Assembly (NCBI RefSeq): GCF_002078175.1
Contig: NZ_MWFK01000002.1
Span: 2,170,001 to 2,234,000, forward strand
DNA length: 64,000 nt
From: Streptomyces sp. M41(2017)
GTDB lineage: Bacteria > Actinomycetota > Actinomycetes > Streptomycetales > Streptomycetaceae
Direction: 5' to 3'
The position numbers and the translations under genes are program-made. This document shows, piece after piece, positions 44,406 to 52,939 of this stretch. The notes under the pieces were generated by a model that did no database searches, was not told the DNA's origin, and saw nothing but the letters and a program-made list of their open reading frames with translations. Every line of letters begins with the position of its first letter. The stretch's first letter is position 1.

Positions 44406-44464
44406 ACTTCTTCTCCCCTTCGCCCCCCTTCTTCTTCCGCCCCCCACGCTTCGAGGAGCGATTC

Positions 44465-45736
44465 GTGACCATCACCCAGCCCGACCTGAGCGTCTTCGAG
44501 ACCCTGGAGTCGGAGGTGCGCAGCTACTGCCGCAACTGGCCCACCGTCTTCGACCGTGCCCAGGGCAGCCGCATGTACGACGAGGACGGCCACGCGTACC
44601 TCGACTTCTTCGCCGGGGCCGGGTCGCTGAACTACGGGCACAACAACCCCGTGCTCAAACGGGCCCTGATCGACTACCTGGAGCGGGACGGCGTCACCCA
44701 CGGTCTCGACATGTCGACGACGGCCAAGCGCGGCTTCCTGGAGGCCTTCCAGAACCTGGTGCTGCGGCCGCGCGACCTGCCGTACAAGGTGATGTTCCCC
44801 GGCCCGACGGGTACCAACGCCGTCGAGTCCGCGCTCAAGCTGGCGCGGAAGGTGAAGGGCCGCGAGTCGATCGTGTCGTTCACCAACGCCTTCCACGGCA
44901 TGTCGCTCGGCTCGCTCGCCGTGACCGGCAACGCCTTCAAGCGGGCCGGCGCCGGTATCCCGCTGGTGCACGGCACCCCGATGCCGTTCGACAACTACTT
45001 CGACGGCCAGGTCCCGGACTTCCTGTGGTTCGAGCGGCTCCTGGAGGACCAGGGGTCGGGTCTCAACCAGCCCGCCGCCGTGATCGTCGAGACCGTGCAG
45101 GGCGAGGGTGGCATCAACGTCGCGCGGCCCGAGTGGCTGCGTGCTCTCGCCGAGCTGTGCAAGCGCCGCGACATGCTGCTCATCGTCGACGACATCCAGA
45201 TGGGCTGCGGCCGGACCGGCGCGTTCTTCTCCTTCGAGGAGGCCGGTGTCGTGCCGGACATCGTCACGGTGTCCAAGTCCATCAGCGGCTACGGCCTGCC
45301 GATGTCGCTGTGCCTGTTCAAGCCGGAGCTGGACATCTGGGAGCCGGGCGAGCACAACGGCACCTTCCGCGGGAACAATCCGGCGTTCGTCACGGCCGCC
45401 GCCGCCCTGGAGGCGTACTGGGCCGACGGCTCGGCCATGGAGAAGCAGACCCGCTCCCGCGGCGAGCAGGTCGAGCAGGCGATGATCTCCATCACCGAGG
45501 AGAACCTCGCCGACGTCAAGGAGTACCGGGGCCGCGGGCTCGTCTGGGGCCTGGAGTTCAAGGACAAGGACCGCGCGGGCCGCGTGGCCAAGCGCGCCTT
45601 CGAACTCGGCCTGCTCATCGAGACGTCCGGCCCGGAGAGCGAGGTCGTGAAGCTGCTGCCCGCGCTCACCATCACCCCCGACGAGCTCGACGAGGGTCTG
45701 CGCATCCTCGCCCGGGCCGTCCGCGAGACCGTCTGA
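44465..45736 (+). CDS. ectB: Diaminobutyrate-2-oxoglutarate aminotransferase EctB
   Basis: 423-aa fold-type I PLP enzyme. GPTGTNAVESALKLARK, the phosphate cup, and VTVSKSISGYGLPM with the active-site Lys define EctB within the class III transaminases. It converts aspartate semialdehyde to diaminobutyrate with glutamate, the first step of ectoine synthesis. GTG at 44465 follows GAGGAG by 6 bases. It is 59 bases after ectA. Confidence 0.95.
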   Translation: MTITQPDLSVFETLESEVRSYCRNWPTVFDRAQGSRMYDEDGHAYLDFFAGAGSLNYGHNNPVLKRALIDYLERDGVTHGLDMSTTAKRGFLEAFQNLVLRPRDLPYKVMFPGPTGTNAVESALKLARKVKGRESIVSFTNAFHGMSLGSLAVTGNAFKRAGAGIPLVHGTPMPFDNYFDGQVPDFLWFERLLEDQGSGLNQPAAVIVETVQGEGGINVARPEWLRALAELCKRRDMLLIVDDIQMGCGRTGAFFSFEEAGVVPDIVTVSKSISGYGLPMSLCLFKPELDIWEPGEHNGTFRGNNPAFVTAAAALEAYWADGSAMEKQTRSRGEQVEQAMISITEENLADVKEYRGRGLVWGLEFKDKDRAGRVAKRAFELGLLIETSGPESEVVKLLPALTITPDELDEGLRILARAVRETV

Positions 45737-45786
45737 CCAGACCGCCGCACACCACGAGAAACACGAGAGAGAGGCATCGCACCACC

Positions 45787-46191
45787 GTGATAGTCCGTTC
45801 GTTCAAGGATGTTGAAGGCACCGACCGGCATGTGAAGGCGGCGACCGGCACCTGGGAGAGCAAGCGCATCGTCCTGGCCAAGGAGAAGGTCGGCTTCTCC
45901 CTGCACGAGACGATCCTGTACGCGGGTACGGAGACCGACATGTGGTACGCGAACCACATCGAGGCCGTGCTCTGCGTGGAGGGTGAAGCCCAGCTCATCA
46001 ACCGGGAGACCGGCGAGGAGCACTGGATCACGCCCGGGACGATGTACCTGCTCAACGGCCACGAGCGTCACACGGTCCGTCCCAAGACCGACTTCCGCTG
46101 CGTCTGCGTCTTCAACCCGCCCGTCACCGGACGGGAGGACCACGACGAGAACGGCGTCTACCCGCTGATCACCGAACCCGAGGAGGTGTGA
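45787..46191 (+). CDS. ectC: Ectoine synthase EctC
   Basis: 134-aa cupin. YANHIEAVLCVEGEAQL and PGTMYLLNGHERHTV hold the metal and substrate residues of EctC. It closes N4-acetyldiaminobutyrate to ectoine. GTG at 45787 has GAGAGAGG 9 bases before it. It sits 50 bases after ectB and 7 bases before ectD. Confidence 0.95.
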   Translation: MIVRSFKDVEGTDRHVKAATGTWESKRIVLAKEKVGFSLHETILYAGTETDMWYANHIEAVLCVEGEAQLINRETGEEHWITPGTMYLLNGHERHTVRPKTDFRCVCVFNPPVTGREDHDENGVYPLITEPEEV

Positions 46192-46198
46192 CACACCG

Positions 46199-47086
46199 AT
46201 GACCACGCTCACCGATCTGTACCCCAGCCGAGGAGCCACCGAAGTGGCCGTGCCCCGACAGGACCCGGTCCTGTGGGGTGCGCCGGGTGAACCCGGCCCG
46301 ATCACCGTGCCCGAACTCCAGACGTACGAGCGCGACGGCTTCCTCCCCGTCGAGGAGCTGATCACCGAGGACGAGGTCGCCGTCTACCGGCAGGAGCTGG
46401 AACGGCTCGTGACCGACCCGGCGATCCGTGCCGACGACCGCTCGATCGTCGAGCCGCAGACGCAGGAGATCCGGTCCGTCTTCGAGGTGCACCGGATCAG
46501 CGAGATCTTCGCCCGGCTCGTCCGAGACGAGCGGGTCGTGGGCCGTGCGCGGCAGATCCTCGGCTCCGACGTGTACGTGCACCAGTCGCGGATCAACGTC
46601 AAGCCGGGCTTCGGCGCCAGTGGCTTCTACTGGCACTCGGACTTCGAGACCTGGCACGCCGAGGACGGTCTGCCGAACATGCGGACGGTGTCCGTCTCGA
46701 TCGCGCTGACCGAGAACTACGACACCAACGGCGGTCTCATGATCATGCCGGGGTCGCACAAGACGTACCTCGGGTGTGCGGGGGCCACGCCGAAGGACAA
46801 CTACAAGAAGTCGCTGCAGATGCAGGACGCCGGCACGCCGTCCGACGAGGCGCTCACCAGTCTTGCCACCCGGCACGGCATCAAGCTCTTCACGGGCAAG
46901 GCCGGCTCGGCGACCTGGTTCGACTGCAACTGCATGCACGGTTCGGGCGACAACATCACGCCGTTCCCGCGCAGCAACGTCTTCATCGTGTTCAACAGCG
47001 TGGAGAACGCCGCCGTGGAGCCCTTCGCGGCTCCGGTGCGCAGGCCGGAGTTCATCGGCGCCCGGGACTTCACGCCGGTGCGCTGA
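46199..47086 (+). CDS. ectD: Ectoine 5-hydroxylase EctD
   Basis: 295-aa iron(II) and 2-oxoglutarate dioxygenase. FYWHSDFETWH contains the His and Asp iron ligands, and CMHGSGDNI contains the second His; the family signature runs around the first. It adds a hydroxyl to ectoine to give 5-hydroxyectoine, a stronger protectant. ATG at 46199 follows GAGGAGG. The operon is closed by a long terminator. Confidence 0.95.
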   Translation: MTTLTDLYPSRGATEVAVPRQDPVLWGAPGEPGPITVPELQTYERDGFLPVEELITEDEVAVYRQELERLVTDPAIRADDRSIVEPQTQEIRSVFEVHRISEIFARLVRDERVVGRARQILGSDVYVHQSRINVKPGFGASGFYWHSDFETWHAEDGLPNMRTVSVSIALTENYDTNGGLMIMPGSHKTYLGCAGATPKDNYKKSLQMQDAGTPSDEALTSLATRHGIKLFTGKAGSATWFDCNCMHGSGDNITPFPRSNVFIVFNSVENAAVEPFAAPVRRPEFIGARDFTPVR

Positions 47087-47108
47087 CCTCCCGCGCCGCC
47101 CGGGACAT

Positions 47109-47163
47109 GGCCGGGGCCCCTCCCCCCCCGTACGGATCGCGTACGGGAGGAGGGGCCCCGGCC
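47109..47163. terminator. Terminator between ectD and the convergent aminotransferase
   Basis: A GC-rich stem (GGCCGGGGCCCC at 47109-47120 with its complement at 47152-47163) around an inner GTAC hairpin, followed by TTTC on the plus strand. It sits between two convergent genes and can serve both. Confidence 0.75.
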
Positions 47164-47177
47164 TTTCTCGCGGCGGG

Positions 47178-48263
47178 TCAGCCGGGCAGGACGTCGAGGA
47201 GCCGGTCGACGTCGTCCGGGGTGTTGTACAGGTGGAAGGCGGCCCGCAGGTTGCCCGCACGGTCGGAGACCTCCACCCCGGCGCGGCTCAACTCGCCCTG
47301 GAGACGGCCGAGTCCCGGCACCGAGACGATCGGGGAGTCCGGAGCGGGGACCGGGGTGTGTCCGCGCTCCCGCAACCCGGCGCGGAACCGGTCGGCGAGC
47401 GCGAGGTCGTGCTCGTGGATCCGCTCGACGCCCAGTTCCTCCAGCAGCTCCAGCGAATGCCGGGCCCCGGCGTACGCGAAGAGTGCGGGGCTCTCGTCGA
47501 ACCGCCGCGCGGAGTGGGCGAGTTCCTCGACCGGGCCGTAGCAGCTGTCCCAGGGCGCCTCGCCCGCCACCCAGCCCGCGAACACCGGGGTGAGACCGCC
47601 GAAGTCCTCCGGGACGACGAGGAAGGCCACCCCGCGCGGGCAGACGAGCCACTTGAAGGCGACGGAGGAGACGAAGTCGTAGGCGCCCGCGCGCAGCGGC
47701 AGCCATCCGGCGGCCTGGGACGCGTCCACGTACGTCCGGGCGCCGTGCTCCCGCGCCGCCTCCCGGATCCCGTCCAGGTCGGCGGTCCGGCCGTCGGCGG
47801 ACTGGGCCGCGCTGACGGCGACGAGCCCGGTTCCGGAGTGCACCGACTCGGCCATCCGTTCCAGTGGTACGGCCCGGACCTTGAGGTCACCCCGGACATG
47901 GAAGGGAGTCACGACCGAGCTGAACTCGGCCTCGGCGGTGAGGACTTCGGCGCCCGGCGGCAGCGAGGCCGCGATCAGTCCGCTGTACACCGCGACCGAG
48001 GCGCCCGCCGCGACCCGCCGCCCGGGCACGCCGACGAGCCGCGCGAACGACGCGCGGGCCGCCTCGACGTCGGCGAACATGTCGGCGGGCCGCCCGGCCG
48101 CCACGGAGTCCACGGCGGCCCGCATCGCGGTCACCGTGCGGGCCGGCAGCAGACCGGTGCTCGCGGTGTTCAGATAGGTGTTCTTCGCGGCGAACTCGGC
48201 ACGGACGAGGGTCTCGAAGGTCTCCATGCGACCACTGTGGGCCCGGACGATGTCCAGGTCCAT
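47178..48263 (-). CDS. Class V aminotransferase (cysteine desulfurase-like fold)
   Basis: 361-aa PLP enzyme. YLNTASTGLLPARTV begins the fold and SSVAFKWLVCPRGVAFLV holds the Lys. It belongs to the NifS/isopenicillin-epimerase like branch without the extra Cys loop of desulfurases, so it may be an aminotransferase or a lyase. ATG at 48263; an internal ATG at 48227 (METFETL) is also possible. Substrate is unknown. Convergent to ectD. Confidence 0.83.
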   Translation of the reverse strand: MDLDIVRAHSGRMETFETLVRAEFAAKNTYLNTASTGLLPARTVTAMRAAVDSVAAGRPADMFADVEAARASFARLVGVPGRRVAAGASVAVYSGLIAASLPPGAEVLTAEAEFSSVVTPFHVRGDLKVRAVPLERMAESVHSGTGLVAVSAAQSADGRTADLDGIREAAREHGARTYVDASQAAGWLPLRAGAYDFVSSVAFKWLVCPRGVAFLVVPEDFGGLTPVFAGWVAGEAPWDSCYGPVEELAHSARRFDESPALFAYAGARHSLELLEELGVERIHEHDLALADRFRAGLRERGHTPVPAPDSPIVSVPGLGRLQGELSRAGVEVSDRAGNLRAAFHLYNTPDDVDRLLDVLPG

Positions 48264-48323
48264 TGCTGATTTCTGCGTGGTTCACCCAAGAGGCGCTTAT
48301 GGATCGCCCCCGACCTGCGTCTT

Positions 48324-49052
48324 TCAGTTCTGCGGTACGGCGCAGCCGTCCGGGCCGCAGGCCTCGGCGCCGTCCCCGGCGCTCTTCCCGTCCTGGATGA
48401 GGGTGAGCTGCGGGCGCTCGCCCCAGGCCTGGGTCAGCGCCTGGGCGAAGACCTCGGTGGGCTGGGCACCGGAGACGCCGTAGGTGCGGTCGAGGACGAA
48501 GAAGGGCACGCCGTTCGCGCCCAGCTCGGCGGCCTCGCGCTCGTCGGCGCGGACCTCGGTGGCGTAGACGGACGGGTCGGCGAGGACGCGACGGGCGTCG
48601 TCCGCGTCGAGTCCGGCGGCGACGGCCAGTTCGACGAGCCGCTCGTCGTCCCCGAAGACGCTGCGCTCCTCGGCGAAGTTGGCGCGGTAGAACAGGCCGA
48701 TCAGCTCGTCCTGGCGGCCCTTCTCCTTGGCGAGGTGCAGCAGGCGGTGCATGTCGAAGGTGTTGCCGTGGTCGCGGTCCCGGGTGCGGTAGTCCAGGCC
48801 CTCGGCGGCGGCCTGGGTGCCGAGGTTCTCCTCGCCGGCCTGCGCCTGCGCCTCGCTCATGCCGTACTTCTTGGTGAGCATGGTGAGCACGGGCTGGATG
48901 TCACCCTTGGCGCGGCCGGGGTCCAGCTCGAACGAGCGGTGCACGACCTCGACCTCGTCACGGTGCGGAAAGGCGTCGAGCGCCTTCTCGAAGCGGGCCT
49001 TCCCGACGTAGCACCACGGGCAGGCGATGTCGGACCAGATCTCGACGCGCAT
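48324..49052 (-). CDS. DsbA-family oxidoreductase (FrnE-like)
   Basis: 242-aa thioredoxin-fold protein with the active CxxC in SDIACPWCYVGK (residues 8-19) and the cis-Pro segment GVPFFVLDRTYGVSGAQP near the end, which are FrnE/HCCA isomerase features. No signal peptide, so it works in the cytoplasm. The C-terminal tail ends with two Cys (ACGPDGCAVPQ). These proteins act in oxidative stress or disulfide handling. It precedes a GNAT gene on the same strand. Confidence 0.9.
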   Translation of the reverse strand: MRVEIWSDIACPWCYVGKARFEKALDAFPHRDEVEVVHRSFELDPGRAKGDIQPVLTMLTKKYGMSEAQAQAGEENLGTQAAAEGLDYRTRDRDHGNTFDMHRLLHLAKEKGRQDELIGLFYRANFAEERSVFGDDERLVELAVAAGLDADDARRVLADPSVYATEVRADEREAAELGANGVPFFVLDRTYGVSGAQPTEVFAQALTQAWGERPQLTLIQDGKSAGDGAEACGPDGCAVPQN

Positions 49053-49129
49053 TCTTCGGCTCTCTCCAGGTCGTGCGGATACGGGACACCCTCCGGGTCG
49101 TCGGTGTGTGAACGTTCAATCGGCCGGCT

Positions 49130-49633
49130 TCATTCCCCGACCGTGTACCGCAGAGACACGTGGTGGTGGTCCTCGGCGGGCAGGTGCTCCGGGTCCGGCA
49201 CCCAGCCGAGGCGGGCGCAGAAGGCCCGGGCTCGCAGGTTGTCGCCCGGCACGTCGAGTGTCGCGGTGCCTTTCCCGTCCGCCTGCCACTCCTCCACGCA
49301 GGCCGCGTGCAGCGCGGTGCCGAGGCCGGTCCGCCACCGCCCGGGCTCGACGTGGAACTGGAAGAGCCTGACGCTGTCGGAGGGCGCGCCCTCGGCGGTG
49401 CGGAACGCGGCGACGCCGACGACGCGGCCGTCCAGCACGAGGCACAGCACGTGGCCCTCGGGCCGCTCGATGGCTCCCCGCCAGGCCGCGACCCAGTCCG
49501 TGCCGTCCTCCGGCACGCCGTCCGGGTGGTATGTCGCCCGGGCCCGCGCGTGCAGGCCGGCGACGATCGCCGCCTCGGCGGGCAGCGCGGTCCTGATCAT
49601 CCGGTGCGCGGGGTTCACACGGTCCTGGATCAC
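49130..49633 (-). CDS. GNAT family N-acetyltransferase
   Basis: 167-aa protein. The CoA loop RWRTGLGTALHAACVEEW and the strand RLFQFHVEPG fit the GNAT fold. It acetylates an unknown amine or protein. GTG at 49633 gives the full frame; an internal ATG at 49600 (MIRTALPAEA) is equally likely because neither has a strong ribosome binding site. Between the FrnE-like and DUF1349 genes; no functional link is visible. Confidence 0.82.
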   Translation of the reverse strand: MIQDRVNPAHRMIRTALPAEAAIVAGLHARARATYHPDGVPEDGTDWVAAWRGAIERPEGHVLCLVLDGRVVGVAAFRTAEGAPSDSVRLFQFHVEPGRWRTGLGTALHAACVEEWQADGKGTATLDVPGDNLRARAFCARLGWVPDPEHLPAEDHHHVSLRYTVGE

Positions 49634-49703
49634 ACCCCCGAGGACGTCCTGGCGGACGGCGCGGTTCCGCGGCGGCCGGACCGGGCGCGGGGCGCGGGGT
49701 CCC

Positions 49704-50312
49704 TCAGCTGCCGTCGCGCAGGTCGCGGGGCCAGCTCGGGCGGAACTCGATGTCGTCGTACGTCACCACGCAGCCCTCTCCCATCGGGGACTGCGTCATG
49801 AAGCCCACCAGTGCCGCTCCGCTCTCCTCCTCGCCCGCCAGGGTGAAGAGGCGGATGAAGGTCCAGCGCTTGCCGTCGCGCGAGGCGTGGAAGGCGAAGG
49901 CGCGGCCGGTGCGGCTCACCCGGAGCCAGACGGAACTCCCGTCCACGGTGAAGGAGTTGGCGTCGTCGGAGTGGCCGCGGGTGACGACCGTGCAGACGGT
50001 GGCCACGTCCGGTGAGTACTCCAGGCAGAGCTTCGCCCAGGCGCGCTCACCGACGTGGACGTAGAGCACGCCCGCGTCGAAGGAGGCCCCGAAGCCGACC
50101 GTCACCCGGGCGATGAGCTGGAAGTCGCCCTCCGGGGCGCCGAGCAGCCGGGGCGCGTCCGACGCCGGGTCGAGCCCTTCGCCGGTGGGCGGCACGAAGC
50201 GGTCCTGCCGCGGGCCGGCCCAGCCGGTGAGCACGTCGTCCTCGTACGACCAGTGGCCGTCCGGGCCGTACGTGCGCAGGGAGAAGGGCAGTTCGGGGAG
50301 TGAGACGTCCAT
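49704..50312 (-). CDS. DUF1349 family protein (concanavalin-like fold)
   Basis: 202-aa soluble protein with the DUF1349 features: PSWPRDLRDGS at the end, FDAGVLYVHVGERAWAKLCLE and SVWLRVSRTGRAFAFHASRDGKRW in the core, typical of beta-sandwich regulator-of-sugar proteins. It may bind a carbohydrate. No signal peptide. It stands alone between the GNAT and ALDH genes. The function is unknown. Confidence 0.82.
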   Translation of the reverse strand: MDVSLPELPFSLRTYGPDGHWSYEDDVLTGWAGPRQDRFVPPTGEGLDPASDAPRLLGAPEGDFQLIARVTVGFGASFDAGVLYVHVGERAWAKLCLEYSPDVATVCTVVTRGHSDDANSFTVDGSSVWLRVSRTGRAFAFHASRDGKRWTFIRLFTLAGEEESGAALVGFMTQSPMGEGCVVTYDDIEFRPSWPRDLRDGS

Positions 50313-50372
50313 GGTCCGAGTCTCTCAGGTGGGTCGCGGCGCCGGGGACGGGGTGGCGGGTGGGCCGAGGTG

Positions 50373-50398
50373 CGGGGACGGGCGTGGACCCGTCCCCG
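50373..50398 (-). terminator. Terminator of the aldehyde dehydrogenase gene
   Basis: A 10-bp stem, CGGGGACGGG (50373-50382) with CCCGTCCCCG (50389-50398), and a 6-base loop. It sits 9 bases beyond the ALDH stop on the minus strand. Confidence 0.65.
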
Positions 50399-50406
50399 CG
50401 TGGTGC

Positions 50407-51936
50407 TCAGCGCTCCAGGCGTCCGTCGTGGCGCCGGGGCAGGCCCAGCGGGTTGTCGTCGCGCAGCTCCGGCGGCAGCAGCGCCTCGGGCACGCCCTGG
50501 TAGGCCACCGGCCGCATCCACCGCTCGATGGCGGTGCCGCCGACCGAGGTGGACGTCGAGGTCGTCGCGGGGTACGGGCCTCCGTGGTGCTGGGCGGGGG
50601 CGACGGCGACGCCGGTCGGCCAGCCGTTGACCAGCACCCGGCCGGCGAGCGGCGTCAGCTCGGCGAGGATCTCGGCGCCGCGGCCCTCGCCTGCGGCCTC
50701 CTCGGCGGAGAGCTGCACCGTGGCCGTGAGGTTGCCGGGCAGCCGGGACAGCACGGCGCCGGCCTCACTCGCGTCGGTGTAGCGCGCCACGACCGTGAGC
50801 GGCCCGAAGCACTCCTCCAGCAGCAGGTCGTGCTCGCCCCGCTCCGTGAGCCGCTCGGCGGGCACGGTCAGGAAACCGGGGCTCACCGTGTGCTCGCCGC
50901 CGGCGCCCGGCGTCACGGGCGACTCGACGTCCGGCAGCGCGGCGCGCTCGGCGACCCCGGCGATGAAGTTGTCCCGCATCCGGTGGTCCAGCAGGACCCC
51001 GGCGTCGGTGTCGCTCACGGCGTCGGTCAGGGACTTCAGGAACCGGTCGCCCGCCGCACCGGCCGGGGCGAGCACCAGGCCCGGCTTCACGCAGAACTGG
51101 CCGACGCCGAGGGTCATCGAGCCGGCGAGGCCCGCGCCGATCTCCTCGGCGCGTTCGGCGGCCGCGGCCTCGGTGACCACGACGGGGTTGAGGGAGCCCA
51201 GCTCACCGTGGAACGGGATCGGCACCGGGCGCCGTGCCGCCGCGTCGAAGAGCGCGCGGCCGCCGCGGACCGAGCCGGTGAAGCCGGCGGCCGCGACCAG
51301 CGGGTGCCGGACCAGTTCGACGCCTGCCTCGAAGCCGTGGACGAGACCGACGACCCCGGCGGGGATGTCGTGCCGCGCCGCGGCCCGGCGCAGCACGGAG
51401 GCGACCAGTTCCGACAGGGCGGGGTGGTCGGGGTGCGCCTTGACGACGACGGGGCAGCCCGCGGCCAGCGCGCTCGCGGTGTCGCCGCCCGCGACGGAGA
51501 AGGCGAACGGGAAGTTGGAGGCCGAGTACACGGCCACGACGCCCAGGGGCACCTTGTAGCGGCGCAGGTCAGGGATCGGCGGGGTCGCCGTGGCGTCGGG
51601 GTGGTCGATGACGACGTCGAGGAAGGCGCCCTCGTCGACGATCCCGGCGAACGCGCGCAACTGGAAGCAGGTGCGGGCGAGTTCGCCGTTCAGCCGGACG
51701 GGGCCGAGCGCCGTCTCCGCGTCGGCGACCTCGACGAGGTGTTCCTTGGAGCCTTCGAGCAGGTCGGCGGCGGTGCGCAGGAACGCGGCGCGGACGGTGC
51801 GGTCGGCGAGGGCGGGGCGTGCGGCGTGTGCGGCACGGACGGCCTCGTCGACCTCCTCGGCTGTGGCCTCCACCGCAACCTGTTCCCGCTGCTTCCCGGT
51901 ACGGGGGTCGACACTCCAGACTGGTGCTGCTGCCAC
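50407..51936 (-). CDS. Aldehyde dehydrogenase (2,5-dioxovalerate type)
   Basis: 509-aa NAD(P)-dependent aldehyde dehydrogenase. SASNFPFAFSVAGGDTASALAAG is the cofactor side, FHGELGSLNPVVV carries the Glu, and GVGQFCVKPGLVL contains the catalytic Cys. It falls in the KGSADH group that oxidises alpha-ketoglutaric semialdehyde in pentose or hydroxyproline breakdown. GTG at 51936 is chosen because GGAGGG lies 7 bases before it; a GTG at 51981 upstream has no such site. It is divergent from an IclR regulator. Confidence 0.9.
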   Translation of the reverse strand: MAAAPVWSVDPRTGKQREQVAVEATAEEVDEAVRAAHAARPALADRTVRAAFLRTAADLLEGSKEHLVEVADAETALGPVRLNGELARTCFQLRAFAGIVDEGAFLDVVIDHPDATATPPIPDLRRYKVPLGVVAVYSASNFPFAFSVAGGDTASALAAGCPVVVKAHPDHPALSELVASVLRRAAARHDIPAGVVGLVHGFEAGVELVRHPLVAAAGFTGSVRGGRALFDAAARRPVPIPFHGELGSLNPVVVTEAAAAERAEEIGAGLAGSMTLGVGQFCVKPGLVLAPAGAAGDRFLKSLTDAVSDTDAGVLLDHRMRDNFIAGVAERAALPDVESPVTPGAGGEHTVSPGFLTVPAERLTERGEHDLLLEECFGPLTVVARYTDASEAGAVLSRLPGNLTATVQLSAEEAAGEGRGAEILAELTPLAGRVLVNGWPTGVAVAPAQHHGGPYPATTSTSTSVGGTAIERWMRPVAYQGVPEALLPPELRDDNPLGLPRRHDGRLER

Positions 51937-51988
51937 CGCGGGTCCCTCCAGATGTGATGCCGCACTTCTTGTGTCACTCACCAGGGGC

Positions 51989-52029
51989 GTTCGATATGCT
52001 GAACGCTGTCTCTGATGGTGAATATGCTG
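51989..52029. promoter_or_regulatory. Putative IclR operator region
   Basis: Between the ALDH and IclR genes: GTTCGATATGCTGAAC (51989-52004) has GTTC/GAAC ends, and ATATGCTG is repeated directly at 51994 and 52022. These are candidate binding sites for the IclR protein. Confidence 0.45.
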
Positions 52030-52068
52030 TTGGAGACTATTTCCCGTCCAACGAAGGGGTCAAGGGCG

Positions 52069-52842
52069 ATGTCGGCAGGCGAGACAGGCGGCGGGGCACA
52101 GGTCAAGTCCGCGGTACGGACCGTGGAATTGCTCGAGTACTTCGCCGGCCGCCCCGGAATGCACTCCCTCGCCGCGGTCCAGGAGGCCGTCGGCTACCCC
52201 AAGTCCAGCCTCTACATGTTGCTGCGCACGCTCGTGGAGCTCGGCTGGGTCGAGACCGACGCGACGGGCACGCGGTACGGCATCGGCGTACGGGCCCTGC
52301 TGGTCGGCACCTCGTACATCGACGGCGACGAGGTGGTCGCCGCGGCCCGCCCCACCCTCGACCGCCTCTCCGACGACACCACGGAGACCATCCACCTGGC
52401 CCGCCTGGACGGCACGAACGTCGTCTACCTCGCCACCCGCCAGTCGCAGCACTACCTGCGCCCCTTCACCCGGGTCGGCCGCCGGCTCCCCGCCCACTCC
52501 ACCTCGCTCGGCAAGGCGCTGCTGGCCACCCACACCGACGAGCAGGTGCGCAAGATGCTGCCCGAGACGCTGCCCGCCCTGACCGAGCACACCATCACGG
52601 ACCGGGAGAAGCTCATCGAGGAGCTGCGCCAGGTGCGCGAGCAGGGCTTCGCCGTGGACCGCGAGGAGAACACGCTGGGGCTGCGCTGCTTCGGCGTGGC
52701 GATCCCGTACCGCACGCCGGCCCGTGACGCGATCAGCTGCTCCGTGCCGGTGGCACGGCTCACACCGGCGCACGAGCAGATGGTCAAGGACGCGCTGTTC
52801 GACGCCCGTGACCGGCTCACTCTGGCCACGCGCCGCCTCTGA
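52069..52842 (+). CDS. IclR family transcriptional regulator
   Basis: 257-aa regulator. The N-terminal winged HTH is SAVRTVELLEYFAG to GYPKSSLYMLLRTLVELGW; the C-terminal effector domain has RVGRRLPAHSTSLGKALLA and GFAVDREENTLGLRCFGV. It likely controls the divergent ALDH gene in response to a sugar acid or keto acid. ATG at 52069 is preferred over 52015 because AAGGGG precedes it. A terminator follows at 52858-52881. Confidence 0.9.
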   Translation: MSAGETGGGAQVKSAVRTVELLEYFAGRPGMHSLAAVQEAVGYPKSSLYMLLRTLVELGWVETDATGTRYGIGVRALLVGTSYIDGDEVVAAARPTLDRLSDDTTETIHLARLDGTNVVYLATRQSQHYLRPFTRVGRRLPAHSTSLGKALLATHTDEQVRKMLPETLPALTEHTITDREKLIEELRQVREQGFAVDREENTLGLRCFGVAIPYRTPARDAISCSVPVARLTPAHEQMVKDALFDARDRLTLATRRL

Positions 52843-52857
52843 CGGCTCCCCCGCGCG

Positions 52858-52881
52858 TGTGCCCGTTCGATGAAGGGCACA
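52858..52881 (+). terminator. Terminator after IclR
   Basis: TGTGCCC pairs with GGGCACA (7 bp) across a 10-base loop, 16 bases after the IclR stop. Confidence 0.45.
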
Positions 52882-52939
52882 TGAGAAAGGGGTGCGGGCG
52901 GGAACGAACCACGCCCTTTCGCTCGTCCTTCCGTACGGC

